64,000 bases of DNA from Pteria penguin (Eukaryota; Mollusca; Bivalvia; Pterioida; Pteriidae), in NCBI GenBank assembly GCA_035048485.1, contig CM068590.1:16277798-16341797 (forward strand), in the 5' to 3' direction. Positions within the stretch are counted from its first letter, which is position 1. Every line of letters starts with the position of its first letter. The translations under genes were made by a program, and so were the position numbers. The notes under the pieces were generated by a model. That model was not told the origin of the DNA. It saw only the letters and a program-made list of their open reading frames with translations, and did no database searches. This document shows, in pieces, positions 10,890 through 24,829 of this stretch.

Positions 10890-12884
10890 AGTTCACCTGA
10901 GTCAAAAGTTAAAATGAGCTACTGTGATTGCACATTTTCCGTAGGTCGCTGTACGTCGCCGGTAAACTTTTTACATTTTCGACTTCTCATAAACCGTTGC
11001 ATGAATTTGAAAGAAATTTGGCATATATGATCTATAGGATAATGAGATGTCAGTTTGTTCAGATGGTGTTTATTACTCTTAAACATGGGCCACAAGGGTC
11101 AAGAAAGGCGACAAGCAGCAAAATAACGGCTTAATCTTTAAAAACAATTTCTGAAGAACCTTAAACCACACCGACCTTATATTTGTTATACATGTACAAC
11201 ACCCTTATGACATGAAATATCAAATTTGTTGACGGGAAGAATCTATCGCAATATTTGCCTGAATGTTACGAGTTGAAAGTTCTATAGTAGTGGACTTATG
11301 AAAATACAGTTTAAATATTGCTCTTCAACACTGCAATTCACGAGTTTTTAATAAACCTCATTGTTTATGTTGCTATTAATATTCATAGAGATATAAAAGA
11401 GAAGCGGAAGACAACTGACCAAGCTGTATGACAAAACTCACCGACAACATTACATAAACCACGATGATAGTCAAATAAAAACAGAAATCGACATCGACTC
11501 TATTACAGTTACGATACCGACTTAGGACGGTCAGTTCAAGTGATAAACGTCACTTAGTTCGTGTGGTTAACCGATTTACGGGCGCACAGCATCCGCTCAC
11601 CGCAATGAGCAGCACAATCAAAGACAAAGTAAAAAGTGAATGTGAAAGAAACAGTTCTTTTGGACAGATTGCGCAATAATCAAGTATAAGAAGAAAGATA
11701 ACTCACATGGATCAAAATCATACATTTGTATGAATGGAGACCGAGAACAGACCAAAAACTTTTTCTTTGTGCAATTGGGGTTTTTCCAACCCCTAACTGT
11801 GAATGATATGCTCCAGTAATTTGCACGAGATGGAGGTCAGGGACACTGGTCGATAGCTAGAGGATTGATGTATTTCCCTTTCTTGTATACCGGAACGATA
11901 GATGCTAAATCTCATTCATCTGGTATGGTGCCCGAGTCCAGCGAAATCAATACTAATTATCATACGGGTTCCTGTCACACAGGGTTCGAGAGAAGGCTCT
12001 ATGAAAACATTTGGTGCCATCTCAGGCTTATATTTCTATATATAGAATATATTTTTTAAAATCTTATTCGTAAGAGCCACTTGCCACTTAATATTTAGTA
12101 TGCAGTATCTTGATGAAATGCAGTATGAAGTTTATTCAAGGGACACCCTTATTGCAATATTTGACCCCCGTCCCTGATGTCGAAATTTTCACATAGGCTT
12201 ATATATAAGAAATATCTTCTTTTTAAAATTCCTTTTCAAGAATCACTAGCTATAATGACTTCGTATTTGGTACATCGCATTCATATGACATGCTGAATCA
12301 TTCTTGTTCAGGGGAAGGTCATGTGGCAATATTTCACCCCACCAAAGTGGCTCACAATTTTTATATTGGAAATCATTTGGTAAAATTTCTTTTTTTAATC
12401 CAAAAGACACAGTGACTTCACATTTAGTATAAAACTTACAAAATATGACCGTGTTTTATCACTTTTATTACAAGAGAAGCCCTGTGGTCATATGTACCCT
12501 GCCGCAAGGGGCCGACAGTTTTACATAGCATGATATAGGAAAAATGTTTTCTTCTTTTTTTTCTTTTTCTTTTTAAAAAAAAGCTTCTGAGGGATCACAA
12601 AAAATGCATATTCGGTACACAGCATATGTGTGCTGCAGTATCAAGTTTATTCAAAAAGAAGGCGTTGATGAAAAGCTTTGTCTCATCCATGGACGGCATT
12701 TCAAAACTCTTCTTAATATTTTTCAACACAGTACACCAGAAATTGAAACTCGAGTGTAATAAATTATTATTAACAAGCTTGTAACTTGTGGTACAAGTAT
12801 TTTACAGATAATACCCTGAAAAGTAAAAAAAAAAATTATAATCGTTTTAGCCCAGGTGAGCCATGTGACCCTTGGGCCTCTTGT
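10890..12884 (+). mobile_element. ~2 kb bivalve-type non-coding element with inverted-like ends
   Basis: The left end, tagttcacctgagtcaaaag, resembles the end seen in reverse at 35841-35873 (tagctcacttgagcc...). The right end, agcccaggtgagccatgtg then gacccttgggcctcttg, is the complementary type. The part near 10960-11010 (tttacattttcgacttctc...) matches a sequence that, from general knowledge, is very common in bivalve genomes. No transposase frame is visible. A ~210-bp module (11395-11605) is shared with 30168-30390 and 49775-50005. Confidence 0.55.
11395..11605 (+). repeat. Dispersed ~220-bp repeat, copy 1 of 3
   Basis: Shares the order gacaactgaccaagctgtatg, then ttacgataccgacttaggac, then ggttaaccgatttacggg with copies at 30168-30390 and 49775-50005. 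Diverged and non-coding. Confidence 0.6.
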
Positions 12885-13259
12885 TATTTTTATTGTCGAT
12901 TCATTTTCATTGTTTGGAGAAACCTCCTTTCCTTTTCCTTTCCGACAAGTATAACAACATAACAAAGTTAGGTTCCCATTTCACAATAGACGGCGCGTTA
13001 GGGAAGTACCGCGACTATGTGTACATTTTATACCCTGTTTATTCTCTTGAAATCTTTCAACTTTCTGCACGCACAGATATATTATGTAACAAAGCTATTC
13101 AAATCACCAGACAAGGGTACAGTCATATCAAAGGTATTTTGCAGGTGGTCCGTGTGTGTTTACATGCAAAGGCGCGGTCACATTTTAACAAGACGTGTTA
13201 GAAGGCAACATAGCTCGCTGGCGGGGCATTGTCTGAGGGAAAGCATCTATTTTCAATGT

Positions 13260-13730
13260 TTTGTTAATTCAAGAACAAGTCCAGGGTAAAGGTCAAAAGT
13301 TAACAAGATGAAGGATGTGGTCACAATGAACCTACATTGACAAGGTAAAGGTCAAATGGTCACAGTAAATCTACATGCGAAATCCCTATCTCTAATATTT
13401 CAAAAGAAAGAGCTCAAATAGTTTTTAAAAAGTAGGTCAGATGTCAAGGTTACAAGGTCAAAAGTCATTGTATCAAATAAAAGCTCTTGTCATGAGAAAC
13501 CTGAGTGAAGTATCAAAGCCCTGCCTTTATTGGTTCAAAAGATATAGAACAGGTTATTTATTTATTTTATTTATTTATTTATAATTTTTTTTTTTTTGGG
13601 GGGGGGGGAGGGGGGAGTAGGTCAAACGTCAGTCAGAAGGTCAAAAGTCATGGCTTCTCACAAAAGCTTTTGTCATGAGCAATCTATATGTGAAGTATCA
13701 AATCTCTACCAACACCCTCTTATTTTAACA
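13260..13730 (+). repeat. Diverged ~105-bp tandem units with GGTCAAAAGTCA
   Basis: Repeated pattern of aggtcaaaagtcatggcttc, then aaaagctcttgtcatgag, then gtgaagtatcaaatctc. The same family is found in reverse orientation at 35875-36490. Non-coding. Confidence 0.65.
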
Positions 13731-14596
13731 CAAAATTTATGCAAATAACTTTATGATTTGGTAAGTTATAATAAATGAGAAATATGTTTAAGACCTATAA
13801 TTTTACATTGTTTTGTTCCTACTACAATATATATATATGCTATTTTTACGAAGACAAATCAACAAAGTTTTATTTCCCCCACCCCACCTTATGACGGAAC
13901 ATGTATGACGTCAACAAAGGATCGAGAACCCTTAAAGTTGTTTGTGTACGAGGACGTGGACACCGACGCTTCCTAGTCCTGGTTATTGTTCAGTAATTCC
14001 CAGAGTTGCATGAACCAATCAAATTATCATCGAGCCGCTTACTTAAAAATCAATAATTCAGTTTTCAAAAAATGAACTGGGCGGAGCATTAAGAGCTGTG
14101 GTTGTACAATAGGCTTGAGGTGTCAGAGCGGGAATGTGGGGAAAACAATGACCTGCGAGCTCTATGGAACATAAAGGAAGCAAATCTCAAGCCATGTTAG
14201 AATTGTTGTTATTTCGCGGGGTTTTTACCATTTTTACGTAATATGTGCAAGATACAGATTTTTTCCTACCGGTTTGAAATATGTTCCTTTTAATAGTAGA
14301 TGCTCTTTGCTTTCTTTTGCTTTTCTGTTTTGATAATTTTATATACCTTCCAGACTCATGCTTATTTACACTACTAAATTAGCTATCCACAATCTTATTC
14401 CTCCTTTAGACTACTAAGGCTATCTTTAGTACCGGGCCCACCCTTGCAGTGGCGCCGGTTTACATCGACACAATCGGAGTGGCATGACCGATAGTCCAAA
14501 AATGTTCTACCTGCGATCATAATGTCCTGGGCCCTATTGAGATTTTGGACCTCCCTCCTTTTTTTATGCTGTACTGTGATATCTTTTGAAGAAGGG

Positions 14597-14710
14597 TCAC
14601 CGTGATGTAGTGGTGAAGCGCTTTTATTGTGGTGCAGGCGATCAGAGTTCAATTCACGGATGGCGGCACTATGTTTGAAAGGTTGTCATTTCCTGCTTCC
14701 ATGTCACTGA
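14597..14710 (+). mobile_element. Degenerate SINE, family B
   Basis: Contains caccgtgatgtagtggtgaag, gttcaattcacggatggcgg and ttcctgcttccatgtcac. This is the family-B order (head, box B, body) with many substitutions. Confidence 0.55.
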
Positions 14711-14799
14711 ATATTTGTTAAAAGCAATATACATTTTAAAAAAACCCATTTACCAATGTATTACCACGTGACACAGAAATTAAGAATCTGACTCATTGT

Positions 14800-15000
14800 G
14801 CATACGATCCGGGTTCGATTCCCGGGATATGTCACTGTGGTTGAGAAGATCTACATGTATTTTGCAATATAACATGAAATTCATTAATAGTAGACGTGGC
14901 ATGTAAAAGACCCCTGACTTGTTCCTTTTAAAAGGTCTTAGTTTCTGTGCAATGCATCAGGCCGTCACCATACAAATGGAATCTTGGCGTGACGTAAGAA
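14800..15000 (+). mobile_element. Degenerate SINE, family A
   Basis: Box B-like ccgggttcgattcccggg is followed by acgtggcatgtaaaagaccc, aatgcatcaggccgtcacc and ggcgtgacgtaag. Both the 5' head and the core are eroded. Confidence 0.6.
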
Positions 15001-15756
15001 AAAGCCATCATCAAAGAAAAAATGCCGGAATTTTTGTTTACCTAGTTTGGTTTTGTCTTTTGATCCTGTCTTGAAAAGCTGCTATATTGTTTGGTTAGTC
15101 CCCAGATACATTTATTTACAAGATACATGTATATCTTTTTATATACATTTTAATGAACTCCCTGATATAAATGCACCACGAAGTAGTTTCCCGGCTACAC
15201 GTGGTGTTTATGTTCCTAATATTACAAGGAATCGTGTCATAACGACATAATCGTGTCATAACGATATGTAGGACATAGGCCGCTGAAGAATATTGTATTA
15301 CTACGCGGTATTGACATTTTCATGTCTAATATTATTAAACATTAATGTAATTTCTATATCGGTCATAATATGTCGGAGAAACACTGACCGAAACACTGAA
15401 ATCGATCGAGAACTCATCAATGCAATAGTCAATTAATAACGGAAATGGATGACGCCATAATGCTTTTACCTAAGATACCGTCCCAAATGGGAAATAAGTA
15501 CTACCAAAATGAGAAATCTTGAGTGGTGTATAGATTTGAAAATAAGCTAAGAATGCGGATTATTCTCAAACGCTGAGATGATCCAGACGAGTGATTTTGC
15601 ATGGGGTATACTCCTCGGGATTTATCATCAGTTTCTAAGTAAAATCTTATATTTTTGTTGTTTTGTTTAACAATGATTATTGTATTAAGTGAGAAAATAA
15701 TTCAGAATATTTCATATATCATTATATGCTTCTCCAATGAATATTAATGCTGAAAT

Positions 15757-16030
15757 TAAGCCGATGTGGCCGAGTGGATGAGGTGCTCGGCTTGTGACCT
15801 AGAGGTCCCGGGTTCGATTTCCGCCCTGGACACACCGGTGTTTCGTCTTTCGGATGAGACAGTAAAAACCGAGGTCCCATGTCACGGTAGGCGTGGCACA
15901 TAAAAGATCCCTCACTGCTTGTCCGTTACAAAGGTAGAATTTTCTATGCGATGCATCAGGCAGATGCCGTCACCATATACATGAAATAACCTGTAGTGAC
16001 GTAAAACAAAAATCAATCAATCAATCAATC
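15757..16030 (+). mobile_element. tRNA-derived SINE, family A, near full length
   Basis: Leu/Ser-type tRNA-like head (ccgatgtggccgagtggatg ... ggtcccgggttcgatttcc), then the core cttcggatgagacagtaaaa/ccgaggtccc, then ggcgtggcacataaaagatcc, aggcagatgccgtcaccat and gacgtaaaac. It ends in an AATC repeat tail. The SINE body runs straight on from the head, so this is not a tRNA gene. Confidence 0.85.
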
Positions 16031-16847
16031 AGTGCTGACATTCATATATGAACAATGATATTAATAATATATAAATGAAAATTTACATTATCACTGATGA
16101 TAAAACCTAAGTGATACCCAATAATAGTTACATTCGGAAAGTTTCGGACCTCTTCGCATTAAAGAATCTGGGCATTATTAAAAACCTCAAAGCGGACGCG
16201 TATAGCTGGCGAACCCTATTGAACGCCTCTTAATAACGTGCTTTTCACATGATAGCATTCATGAAGATGCAGACCTTCCTGTCGTACGATTATGTTCGTC
16301 TATAAGATAACACAATTGCAAATCGAAATTCGGTGATATAAGAAAATCGTATTCTACAGCGAACAAAATCGAATAATGTTTCCTTGACTGAGTCAATTGA
16401 TTCACGTCAATATCAAAACTTTCTAAAAATAGATCGGTCACTTTAGACCACCCTATGCATATATTGTCATACTTAAGTGCAGTTAAGTCATTCAGATATG
16501 TGTATTGGCTTATAATGAAAGTAAATTCGTGAATTGTATGCATTATGCATTCATTTATAAGTTATTTCCAGACATTATCCAATACCCATTAAATATTTTA
16601 ATTCATATACAGTCAGCGAACTAAAATACATGTACATATAACTTAATTTATCACATGTTTTGCTGTTTATGCAGTGAAATATCGCCATGTCATAAATTAG
16701 TTTATGACATGTGACGTCATAGCGTGGAAAAGAATGATCACCTTTAAACTGAGTGTAAACATGTGATAAAAAGAATCTGAAATGAAATTTCATTTCATAC
16801 GGTATTTATGGAACGAGCTGTATGTTTTATATCCCCGAGCCTTGGCG

Positions 16848-16972
16848 ATGTTATATTATATTATATTATATGATATTATATTATATATATAACTATATAT
16901 ATATATAATATAATATTATATAATATAATATGATATAATATAATAATATAATATAATATAATACAATATAAT
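16848..16972. repeat. AT-only palindromic tract
   Basis: About 125 bp of almost pure A/T built from tatta/taata steps. It is self-complementary around an (AT)n centre near 16885-16910 and could form a cruciform. Confidence 0.8.
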
Positions 16973-17075
16973 GATGTTTTTGCCATAGATCGAAAACGAT
17001 ATCTGTACAAAAGTCAGATTTGCTTAGTAACACGGGCCTGGTTTCTCATACAGTTACTTAACTATATTACATTTT

Positions 17076-17251
17076 CAGTGGCGGATACAGGATTTCCGAA
17101 AAAAGGGGGGTGGGGCGCTTTTGAAAGTCAACTATTAGCAAAAATACGCAGCTCTTTTTGAGTTTTGATGATTTGAGTGTTTTTAACTTATCATCTACAG
17201 ATGCCTGGTAAAATGTGGCAAAAGGAGGGGGTAGGGGATGCTGGGCCACTG
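17076..17251. mobile_element. MITE-like element with CAGTGGCGGAT termini
   Basis: Starts cagtggcggatacaggattt and ends ...gggccactg. The same terminal motif bounds elements at 32488-32706 and, inside the giant element arms, 43169-43360 and 60364-60555. The CAG...CTG ends resemble hAT-type non-autonomous elements, but no 8-bp duplication is clear here. Confidence 0.6.
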
Positions 17252-18640
17252 CCCTCTTTTAATCTGTCATTGATTGCTGTAACCCTATTTGCTCATTTTC
17301 TGTGATTTTGATCTTTCTTTTACATGTTGTACGACATATGTTTGCTAGTACTGCAGTATAATACATGTACATTTTTATTTGACAAGGTTAAAGTTATTTT
17401 GAACTACACACCAACACACCACCCTCACACACACACACGCACACACCCTCACACCTCACACACACACGCACTGATTATAGGCAAAAACACTTTATAGCAG
17501 ATATTGCAAAGAAGCATATTATGCATGCATTATTTGAGAAGACTAGAGGAAAAAACTAAAATTATTTTAAAAGACAAATAAGGACCTGACTTAGAGGATT
17601 TCGCTGAAAATCAACTGTTTTGTAGCCTATGTTTACAAAATCCAGCAGATTTTGAAGTTTTTATTCTGAGTGAAAAAAAATCATTTATAAAACGGAAGAA
17701 AATCAGTTGTGAGCGTGTAATGTTGAAGCAACATTTGGCATTATGTGCCGTCTGACCAGTCATAATTGCCATCTTGAATCTATTATGGAGGGCAATGAAT
17801 AGGATACAGGTGTTGAATTCTCGTGGGATACTGACGCTTTCCTAAACGTCATGTCTTCAGACTTTAATCTGGAATGACCAGGTAGGCACAGACACCCCCT
17901 CCCCCCTCATATGTAAGCGAATGGGAAGTGGTTCCGCCTAGTTATTATTCTTAAAAACCCAACTTTAATTTTTTTGGCTGCTTGGTTTAAATTTACTGTT
18001 TTTGCCAGTCGTTTGATGAAATTCGAATCAGCCGTTTTCCATTTATGACTTCAACTGCTGAGGGATCAGTCAGACTTTATTGAATGATCTCCCTTATTCA
18101 AATAAAATAAAAGGAGTAAAATCAATGTCGGCACTTGGAAATCCATAAAGATAAAGTCTTTACTAAAGGTCGTAACAAGTTAAAAGCAAAGCCGGTTTCA
18201 GGTGCGTACACGAGATTCAGTCCTTTTGGAAAACTGGCAAAACGGAAGGGTCATGATGGTAAATTGGAGAGAGAAAAGATTTCAAAGCATACGGTATTAA
18301 TGTGTAAATACTTAGACGAAGGCAATCCAAAGTGGGAGTAATAACACTCATCAAACAACGATAAAATCAAACTCCCATGGAAAGTAATATAACCGTCTCC
18401 TAATGACTTGACATGTTACACCACCATTCGGAACTACCTCGTCCTTTTCCGCTTAAACAGATACAAATGAAGGGGCGAAAAGGCGAATGGTTCAACCCCT
18501 TAGTCAAATTTAGGTACATGTATACGACACAATTACCAAACCATCCACAAGATAGAGTTATATACATGACACCAGAAGTCGAATGTTAAGGGAATAAAGA
18601 ATATGAATATTAGATCTAGATCTTATTGTTTCATTATTGT

Positions 18641-18850
18641 TTTACGACACTCCACGATGATTTCACATACATTGTGACGGCATCTACCGATGTATAACAT
18701 AAAAATTTATACTGTGCAACGGACCCACCGAAGCAGTGAGGGATCTTGCGCCAACCGAGACATGTGACCTCGGTTTTCATTGTTTTATCCGACAGATAGG
18801 ACACCGGTGTGCCAACTGGGGAGTAGTCGAACCCATGGCCACTCGGTCAC
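18641..18850 (-). mobile_element. SINE, family A, diverged
   Basis: Reverse-complement order of the family-A core: gtgacggcatctaccgatg, ggacccaccgaagcagtgag, gtgacctcggttttcattg, then a box B-like gagtagtcgaacccatgg and the head. Confidence 0.7.
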
Positions 18851-19191
18851 GAACGGACCCACGAATATTGATAAACAATAATCTAGTTCATACAATAAGT
18901 GCATATAATAAGTGTTGCAGCATTGGTTATTGAGCATGTAATTGGAGCTTCCTTTCTTCTTCCTTCAAACGTAAAAATGCATTAGCACATTTATGTTCTC
19001 CTTAGCCAAATACTATCTTATAGCTCTCCGTCCGTCGTTAGTCCCTCAGAACCATTTAGAGGGAAATTAGCAAAATATCGTTGGGAAAAGTGCAACAGAT
19101 CTCCTATTGGTGTTTTTATTTTTAGCCAGAATTGTCAAGGAAGATCCAGGGTAGGGCTACATAGGGCCCAGAAGATGCCCTCTTTTGACAA

Positions 19192-19222
<31 letters not shown>

Positions 19223-22028
19223 CTTCTTCTTCTTCTTCTTCTTCTTCTTCTTCTTCCGACAGAGCATTGATCATTAAACCGCATCAGAGGGATCAAGAAG
19301 GATGTCGAAAGTAAAGAAGTGGGGTTTTTTCCATTCTGAAATCCATTTGGGGGGGAGGGGGCTGGGGGTTGTAGGAGGATTTTTTATTATTATTATTTAT
19401 TTAAAAATACGATATTCTATAAGCAAGTAATTATATAATAAGTTTTGAAGGACTTCTCTTTCAGAACTAATGGAAAGAATTTGATGAAAATTAGGGAATA
19501 TGTATTCTAGGTCTTCTATAAATGTTACTGTTTTCGACCAGATTCGTCACGGCGTGAATGCTCGACACGACAACATAGGCCCCAAAGAGATACTTTCCTT
19601 TGACAAATTTCTTCCGACTGACTGAGCTAGTCATCAAATTCGAATGCATCAGAGTGCGCTAGAAGGGTATCTAAATAACTGGTGTTTTGAATACACACTA
19701 AAATCTAGTTTTGACGCATTTTGGCCCCACTCCTGACTTATTTATTTCCATCATTTTGTGCCATTTTCTCGATTTATTCAATTTACACTGTATATAAACA
19801 ATAGCAATACAGCTCTTATTCGCCAAATTTTATTAGAAAATATCTATTTCAAAGGTTGTTGGAAGTCTCATGTCTAAGTTTAGTTTCTGGATTTTTATTA
19901 CCATTTCTCTAATTTTGATATTAGTCAGTTCTTACGTGCAGAACAATAGAGAATCAATCTCGCCGGAAGCAAATTTTGTTTATTCGTTATTCATTTTACA
20001 ACAAAACAAGTCTTTTTTATTGTTTAATCTTTAATCTTTTTCACATATTTTTGTTTAATTTTCTTGATTTATTCACTGTAGAGAACCAAGTAAATAGTCA
20101 CTTGTTCAGAATAAAGTGAACAAGAGAATGTATATATTTGCGAATTTTTACAAGCAGTCAGTTGTTTGTGAATGAGCAATGTGTAGTTAAGTGAGCGATA
20201 TAGACCTGTTTGGGCCTCTTGTTTCTTAAAAGGCCTTTATATTCGGCTTTTACACCAATTATTGAGAATAAATCCCTGTGATCACAAAGGATGTAAATCG
20301 ATTGCTATCTGAATGACAGCTGAGATTCCCATGGCGGGAAAACGTGCACCTGTCACAGTGACGCATGTACTGTCCACGCCATTAGACGCCGATCCAGAGA
20401 CTTTGTTGTAGGGGAACTCCCCTATACAAAGGAGTCCGACTATGTGCCGCCCGTAGAATCTATTTTTAGCCGATCATGAACCAATATTTTATAATGTTAC
20501 GAAACGAAACGGAATTCAACGTTCGGCCCCTCACGTTTGAAAAGCTTCCTACGGACCTGATGTAAGAAGTATATCTAGATATCTTACAAAACAAAAAGAT
20601 TTCTTAAATGTCATTTTTGCACTATCTCTGGGAAGAGTAGTTCCATTCTAAACCTCACCCCCTGGATCCGAGTATTTTAACTATGAGTGTGAAACGTTTC
20701 TAGAGATAAAGTAATCGTCTATAAGTCTTCAGTGGGCCTGGAGATTTTACCCTGGTTATTCATAACAAATGTATCTCGTTTTCGATTGTGGTTGAAGGTA
20801 TTTAAATTACGAGCATGACGGAGCGCAGGGTCAGTAATTGTGACATTGACCAGCATCAAATCACCCATATATATATATATATATATATATACATACTGAT
20901 GTAAGATCTAATGGGATTTAGATTGTTGACCTTCAATATGGGTCCGCACTTAACATTGCAAAGGAATTCTTTTCGAAGAGTTAAAGACTTTCTGAATGTT
21001 ATTTTGTCAGGCACCGCCTGTGCCATGAAAACAAGCTTTAAGATTACATTTAAACTTGTATCGAGAAATCCGTACATGTGTAGGCACAGTCAAACCAAAA
21101 ATACATTAGATATTTAAAACACTCCAAATATGTAAAGTCGGCAATACCACATGTTGCTGTCTCCTTCGACAAAGATTTTTGAACATAAAACTGCAAAACA
21201 AACGACCACCTTTTGCTATTTGCTTCCTACGACTCAAATACATGTACCTTGAAATTATGTTGATAAGTTTTTATGATGAAGTTCTTTACATATTTCAGTC
21301 AATATATTGGATAATCTTCCTGATATTTCGTTAAAAACTCTCCTTTTTCTGAAATAAACTTTCAAAGAAACATCCCTCCCTCCCCTTTCTCAATGCTACG
21401 AACTTTCAGTTTACCATCAATATCTCGCTTACCTGTACCCGGCATGTCTGGTTTCCCCACGTCCATATTACACAAAGGAACCCATGATCACGAGACAGTT
21501 TAAATTCTCACGTCGAAAGTTTTATCTTTTGACTAGGTTTTCCCCTTTCTATATATAGCATCTACCCATGCTTGGAACTATAAGCTTTCTTAAAATAGTG
21601 ATATTTGGAAAGAATAATGTTTTCCAAATTTATTATTAATTGACAAACTATAGAGAATGTGTATTATTCTAGATATTTTGGCATTCCTTTTAGTAATAAG
21701 AGGCCGACATGGGCCTATTTCGCTCAACTGTACACCTTGAGAGTGAGACAAAATTTGTTTGTTTCAAATGCGAATGAACCTTAATCAGGAATTTCGAATC
21801 AAAACAAACCAAAAACAGCATCTTGTCATTCTTATATACTGTGATTCATTTAGTTGTTCATTCGATGTAGTATATTTAGAGTTTCTCTTTGGGACAGAGG
21901 GTGTCGCCCGGGTCTTGGGTTTTCTTTACAACACTGAGGACCCACTACATGGTGAATCCAGGTGAAGAGCATAGGACCAATTACAGGGTAAATCCAGGTG
22001 AAAAGCAAACAATGCTAGTAGAGGACCT
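18851..22028. other. Intergenic DNA, no gene seen
   Basis: Contains the (TTC)n tract at 19193-19257, a (TA)n tract at about 20867-20891 and AT-rich filler. Open frames are short, without recognised domains or splice context. Confidence 0.45.
19193..19257. repeat. (TTC)n microsatellite
   Basis: About 21 uninterrupted CTT/TTC units. This is a polypurine.polypyrimidine tract able to form triplex DNA. Confidence 0.95.
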
Positions 22029-22249
22029 GGGTCCGGCGCCATAAACTGAGAATATACTTAAATCAAAAATTCATATTCTTCCGTTCATCAATGAATTAAT
22101 AAATGGGATTTGGATTTTATTTAGTTTTATTCTACTGATAAATAGAATTAAACCATTCTGCATTAAAATTTATTTGAACCTTTGATAATGGAATGAACTA
22201 AAATGAAATTTTTTACTTAAGTATATTCTCAGTTTATAGCGCCGGACCC
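22029..22249. mobile_element. 221-bp MITE with GGGTCCGGCGCC termini
   Basis: Left end GGGTCCGGCGCCATAAACTG and the exact inverted start at the right end (...cagtttatagcgccggaccc) give terminal inverted repeats of about 30 bp. The A/T-rich interior is without coding potential. A sister copy is at 28329-28546. Confidence 0.85.
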
Positions 22250-22683
22250 TAGAGTACTTTCTACGTATCAAATTTCATCGATTAGTTCAGAAGAATAAGA
22301 GTCCATCATAGTCAAATATTCAAATACATATTACGCTAACCTTCCTTGAATAAATCTTGATAACCTTCATTCATTTTTATGCCCCCGGAATCAAAGATTC
22401 AGGGACATTAGTTTTTTGCCTGTCTGTCTGTCTAAAACTTAACACTCCCCATAACATTTCAACTGTAAAAGATAGGACTTTCATATTTCACATATGTATT
22501 CCTTGTGACCAGTCCTTTCCATCGGTACCAATAATATTTTTTTATCTTGTGACCTTACCTGTAACATTTGACATATTTCAAAAGCTTCAACAATGTTTAT
22601 AACTTTTCAGTCGTAAGAGATAGGGCTTTCAGATTTCACATGCAAATTTCTTGTCCCACTTGGATTCACCCGTTGACGGATTT

Positions 22684-22809
22684 GTCCAAAAACATCACTT
22701 GAAAATGAGCAACATAATTGCAGTAGTCCACATGAGGGGTGAGGGAGTCCAAAAACATCACTTGAAAATGAACAACATAATTGCAGTAGTCCACATGAGG
22801 GGTGGGGGA
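22684..22809. repeat. Two-copy 63-bp direct tandem repeat
   Basis: Units begin gtccaaaaacatcacttg at 22684 and 22747 and differ at only a few positions, so the duplication is recent. Confidence 0.9.
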
Positions 22810-23214
22810 CAAAATCCAAGATACTGAATCAAGTAACTCGCCAAATTTGGGAGTTTTGTTTGGAGAGGGAGATAACTCTCACAGCGGAGTACCTTCCTGG
22901 TCATCAGAATGAGGTTGCTGACTGGGAGTGTCGCCATGTAAGATTATTCTCCCTGTCATTGTCATTTTATTCCATGGACTATGAGATATGATTAACCCTT
23001 CGGTACTTCTTCGTTTTTTACTTGTAGTGGACCTTGAGAACTTCTTTCTTACTTTTCTTACTTTTTTATCACAATTCCATAATTCGTTCTTAATAAAATG
23101 CAACGTTTAAAAGTTAACAAACAAACATCCACAATACACTTGAGCCTTCAGCACATATGTGTAAAAGGTCTGTTACGAATTTCGAATTTGTCACTACTAG
23201 AAAAATTGTGTTTG

Positions 23215-23430
23215 AGAATGTGTAAGCTCGTGATCGAGAAGTCCCGGGTTCGACTCCCTCCTTGGCACACCGGTGTTCTGTCTTTCAGATGAGACAGTAA
23301 AAACCGAGGTCCCGTGTCACGGTAGATCCCTCGCTGTTTTAGGTGAGGCCGTTGCAATGCATCAGGCAGATGCCGTCACCATATGCGTGAAATAATCGTG
23401 AAATAGAGTGACGTAAAACAATAATCAATT
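23215..23430 (+). mobile_element. SINE, family A, 5'-truncated head
   Basis: Carries cccgggttcgactccctcc, ctttcagatgagacagtaaa, aggcagatgccgtcaccata and gacgtaaaacaataatc. The 5' half of the tRNA-like head is missing or replaced. Confidence 0.8.
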
Positions 23431-24829
23431 TTCTTAAAATAAATGTGGAGTGACGTAAAACAATAATGAATAGGATAAGACATCTTTTTCTGTCAATTTT
23501 TTCTCGGTGATTCAAATGTTCAGTTTTGCTATTTATTCTCGTGGAAAACAGATATACATGAACAAGGTTATAAAATAATGAAATGACAAGAGGTCCTCCA
23601 AAGGGAAGTGTTGATTAAATGACAAAATTTCGGCCACTTGGACTTTTTCAAGTAGGAACCAAAAACAAAATCTGTAAGATTTTTAAAGGTTTAAAATTTC
23701 TTAAAGATTTCCACGGAGCTTGATTTAACCATCAGACAAGGGGTATAACTGGAGATTCGCTTACGTTTAGTTACCAGATGATAAAGGCTAACTGTCCGAA
23801 ATTTTAAGGACTTTGATTGTCTTTTGATATTTATATAAAATGATGAACTTGTCATTGCCGGCCATTTATACAACGCGAGTCACTGGACCAAATCTTTGCA
23901 ACGAGCTACATCATTTACTTAAAATTTCATGAGCCAGTGCGCTTTCATAACGAAAAGAAGTGCGCTTTAATGGGAGTATGTTAAAGGAATATGTCCTTGC
24001 TAGAGTGACGTAACTGGTATAAAATTACCTTGGAAGTTCATGGCTTGTGCAAAAATTCACTTTTTGAAGTACAACAAAACCGGGATAAATGTTACATGCT
24101 GCATTTCATATGAAAACGAGGGTACATATGAATAGTATTTTATTTACATTTGTAAGAGTTGTTTTGATTTACCTCAGTTGATAAGCCAGCAATTAGTGTG
24201 ATCGCTCGTCTGACAATGGCGTAGCCAGACGACGTATATGAGCACCGTCTGAATCTGTCTGAGGGGTCCGGGGCGTCTTCCCCGGAAAATTTGTGAAATT
24301 TAGAGGGCATCAGAAGCCATTTCCTTGCTTTTAGACCCTGCAATATAGGATCAAAATGATAGGCAAAATGATGCTTTATTCTGTAGAAATATTAACATTT
24401 TGTCCTCAACCTTTTCAGTACTTATCAAGGTTGGGTGTTAATCCATTCAAGGATACTTTAATGACAAATCTCTTAAATTCGACAGTACCAAGCATTTGTC
24501 ATGTATGTAAGTGGAAGTCTTTTTTACATAGCTGAATCCACAAATTCTGCGAACCTGAGTAATGAAGCAATATTATTATCATAAATTCTGTTCTATAGCG
24601 AAATCAACACTAGAGAGGATGTTAAAGTGGGATAAAGGTATAACTTAGTAGATCCTGCAGTTTTGAGAAAGGTGAGAACTGGTGCATGAATTTGAAATAA
24701 TAGTGTCACTTTAACAACAAACGGCGCTCTTTGGCATTCACAAACTTATCAACGACCCGCGCAATACCCACTCCCTTGTTCATATAAATGCGCAGCATAG
24801 AAAGTGGGTATGTCACACAAAGTAATTTC

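Noticed and set aside
15757..15835. tRNA-like sequences with A and B boxes (also at 6600, 23240, 34880, 51511, 53595, 62965)
   Set aside because: Each runs directly into a SINE body and several have target duplications, so they are SINE heads and not tRNA genes.
18135..18341. 68-codon Lys-rich open frame
   Set aside because: No family recognised, no splice partners, and no support beyond being open.
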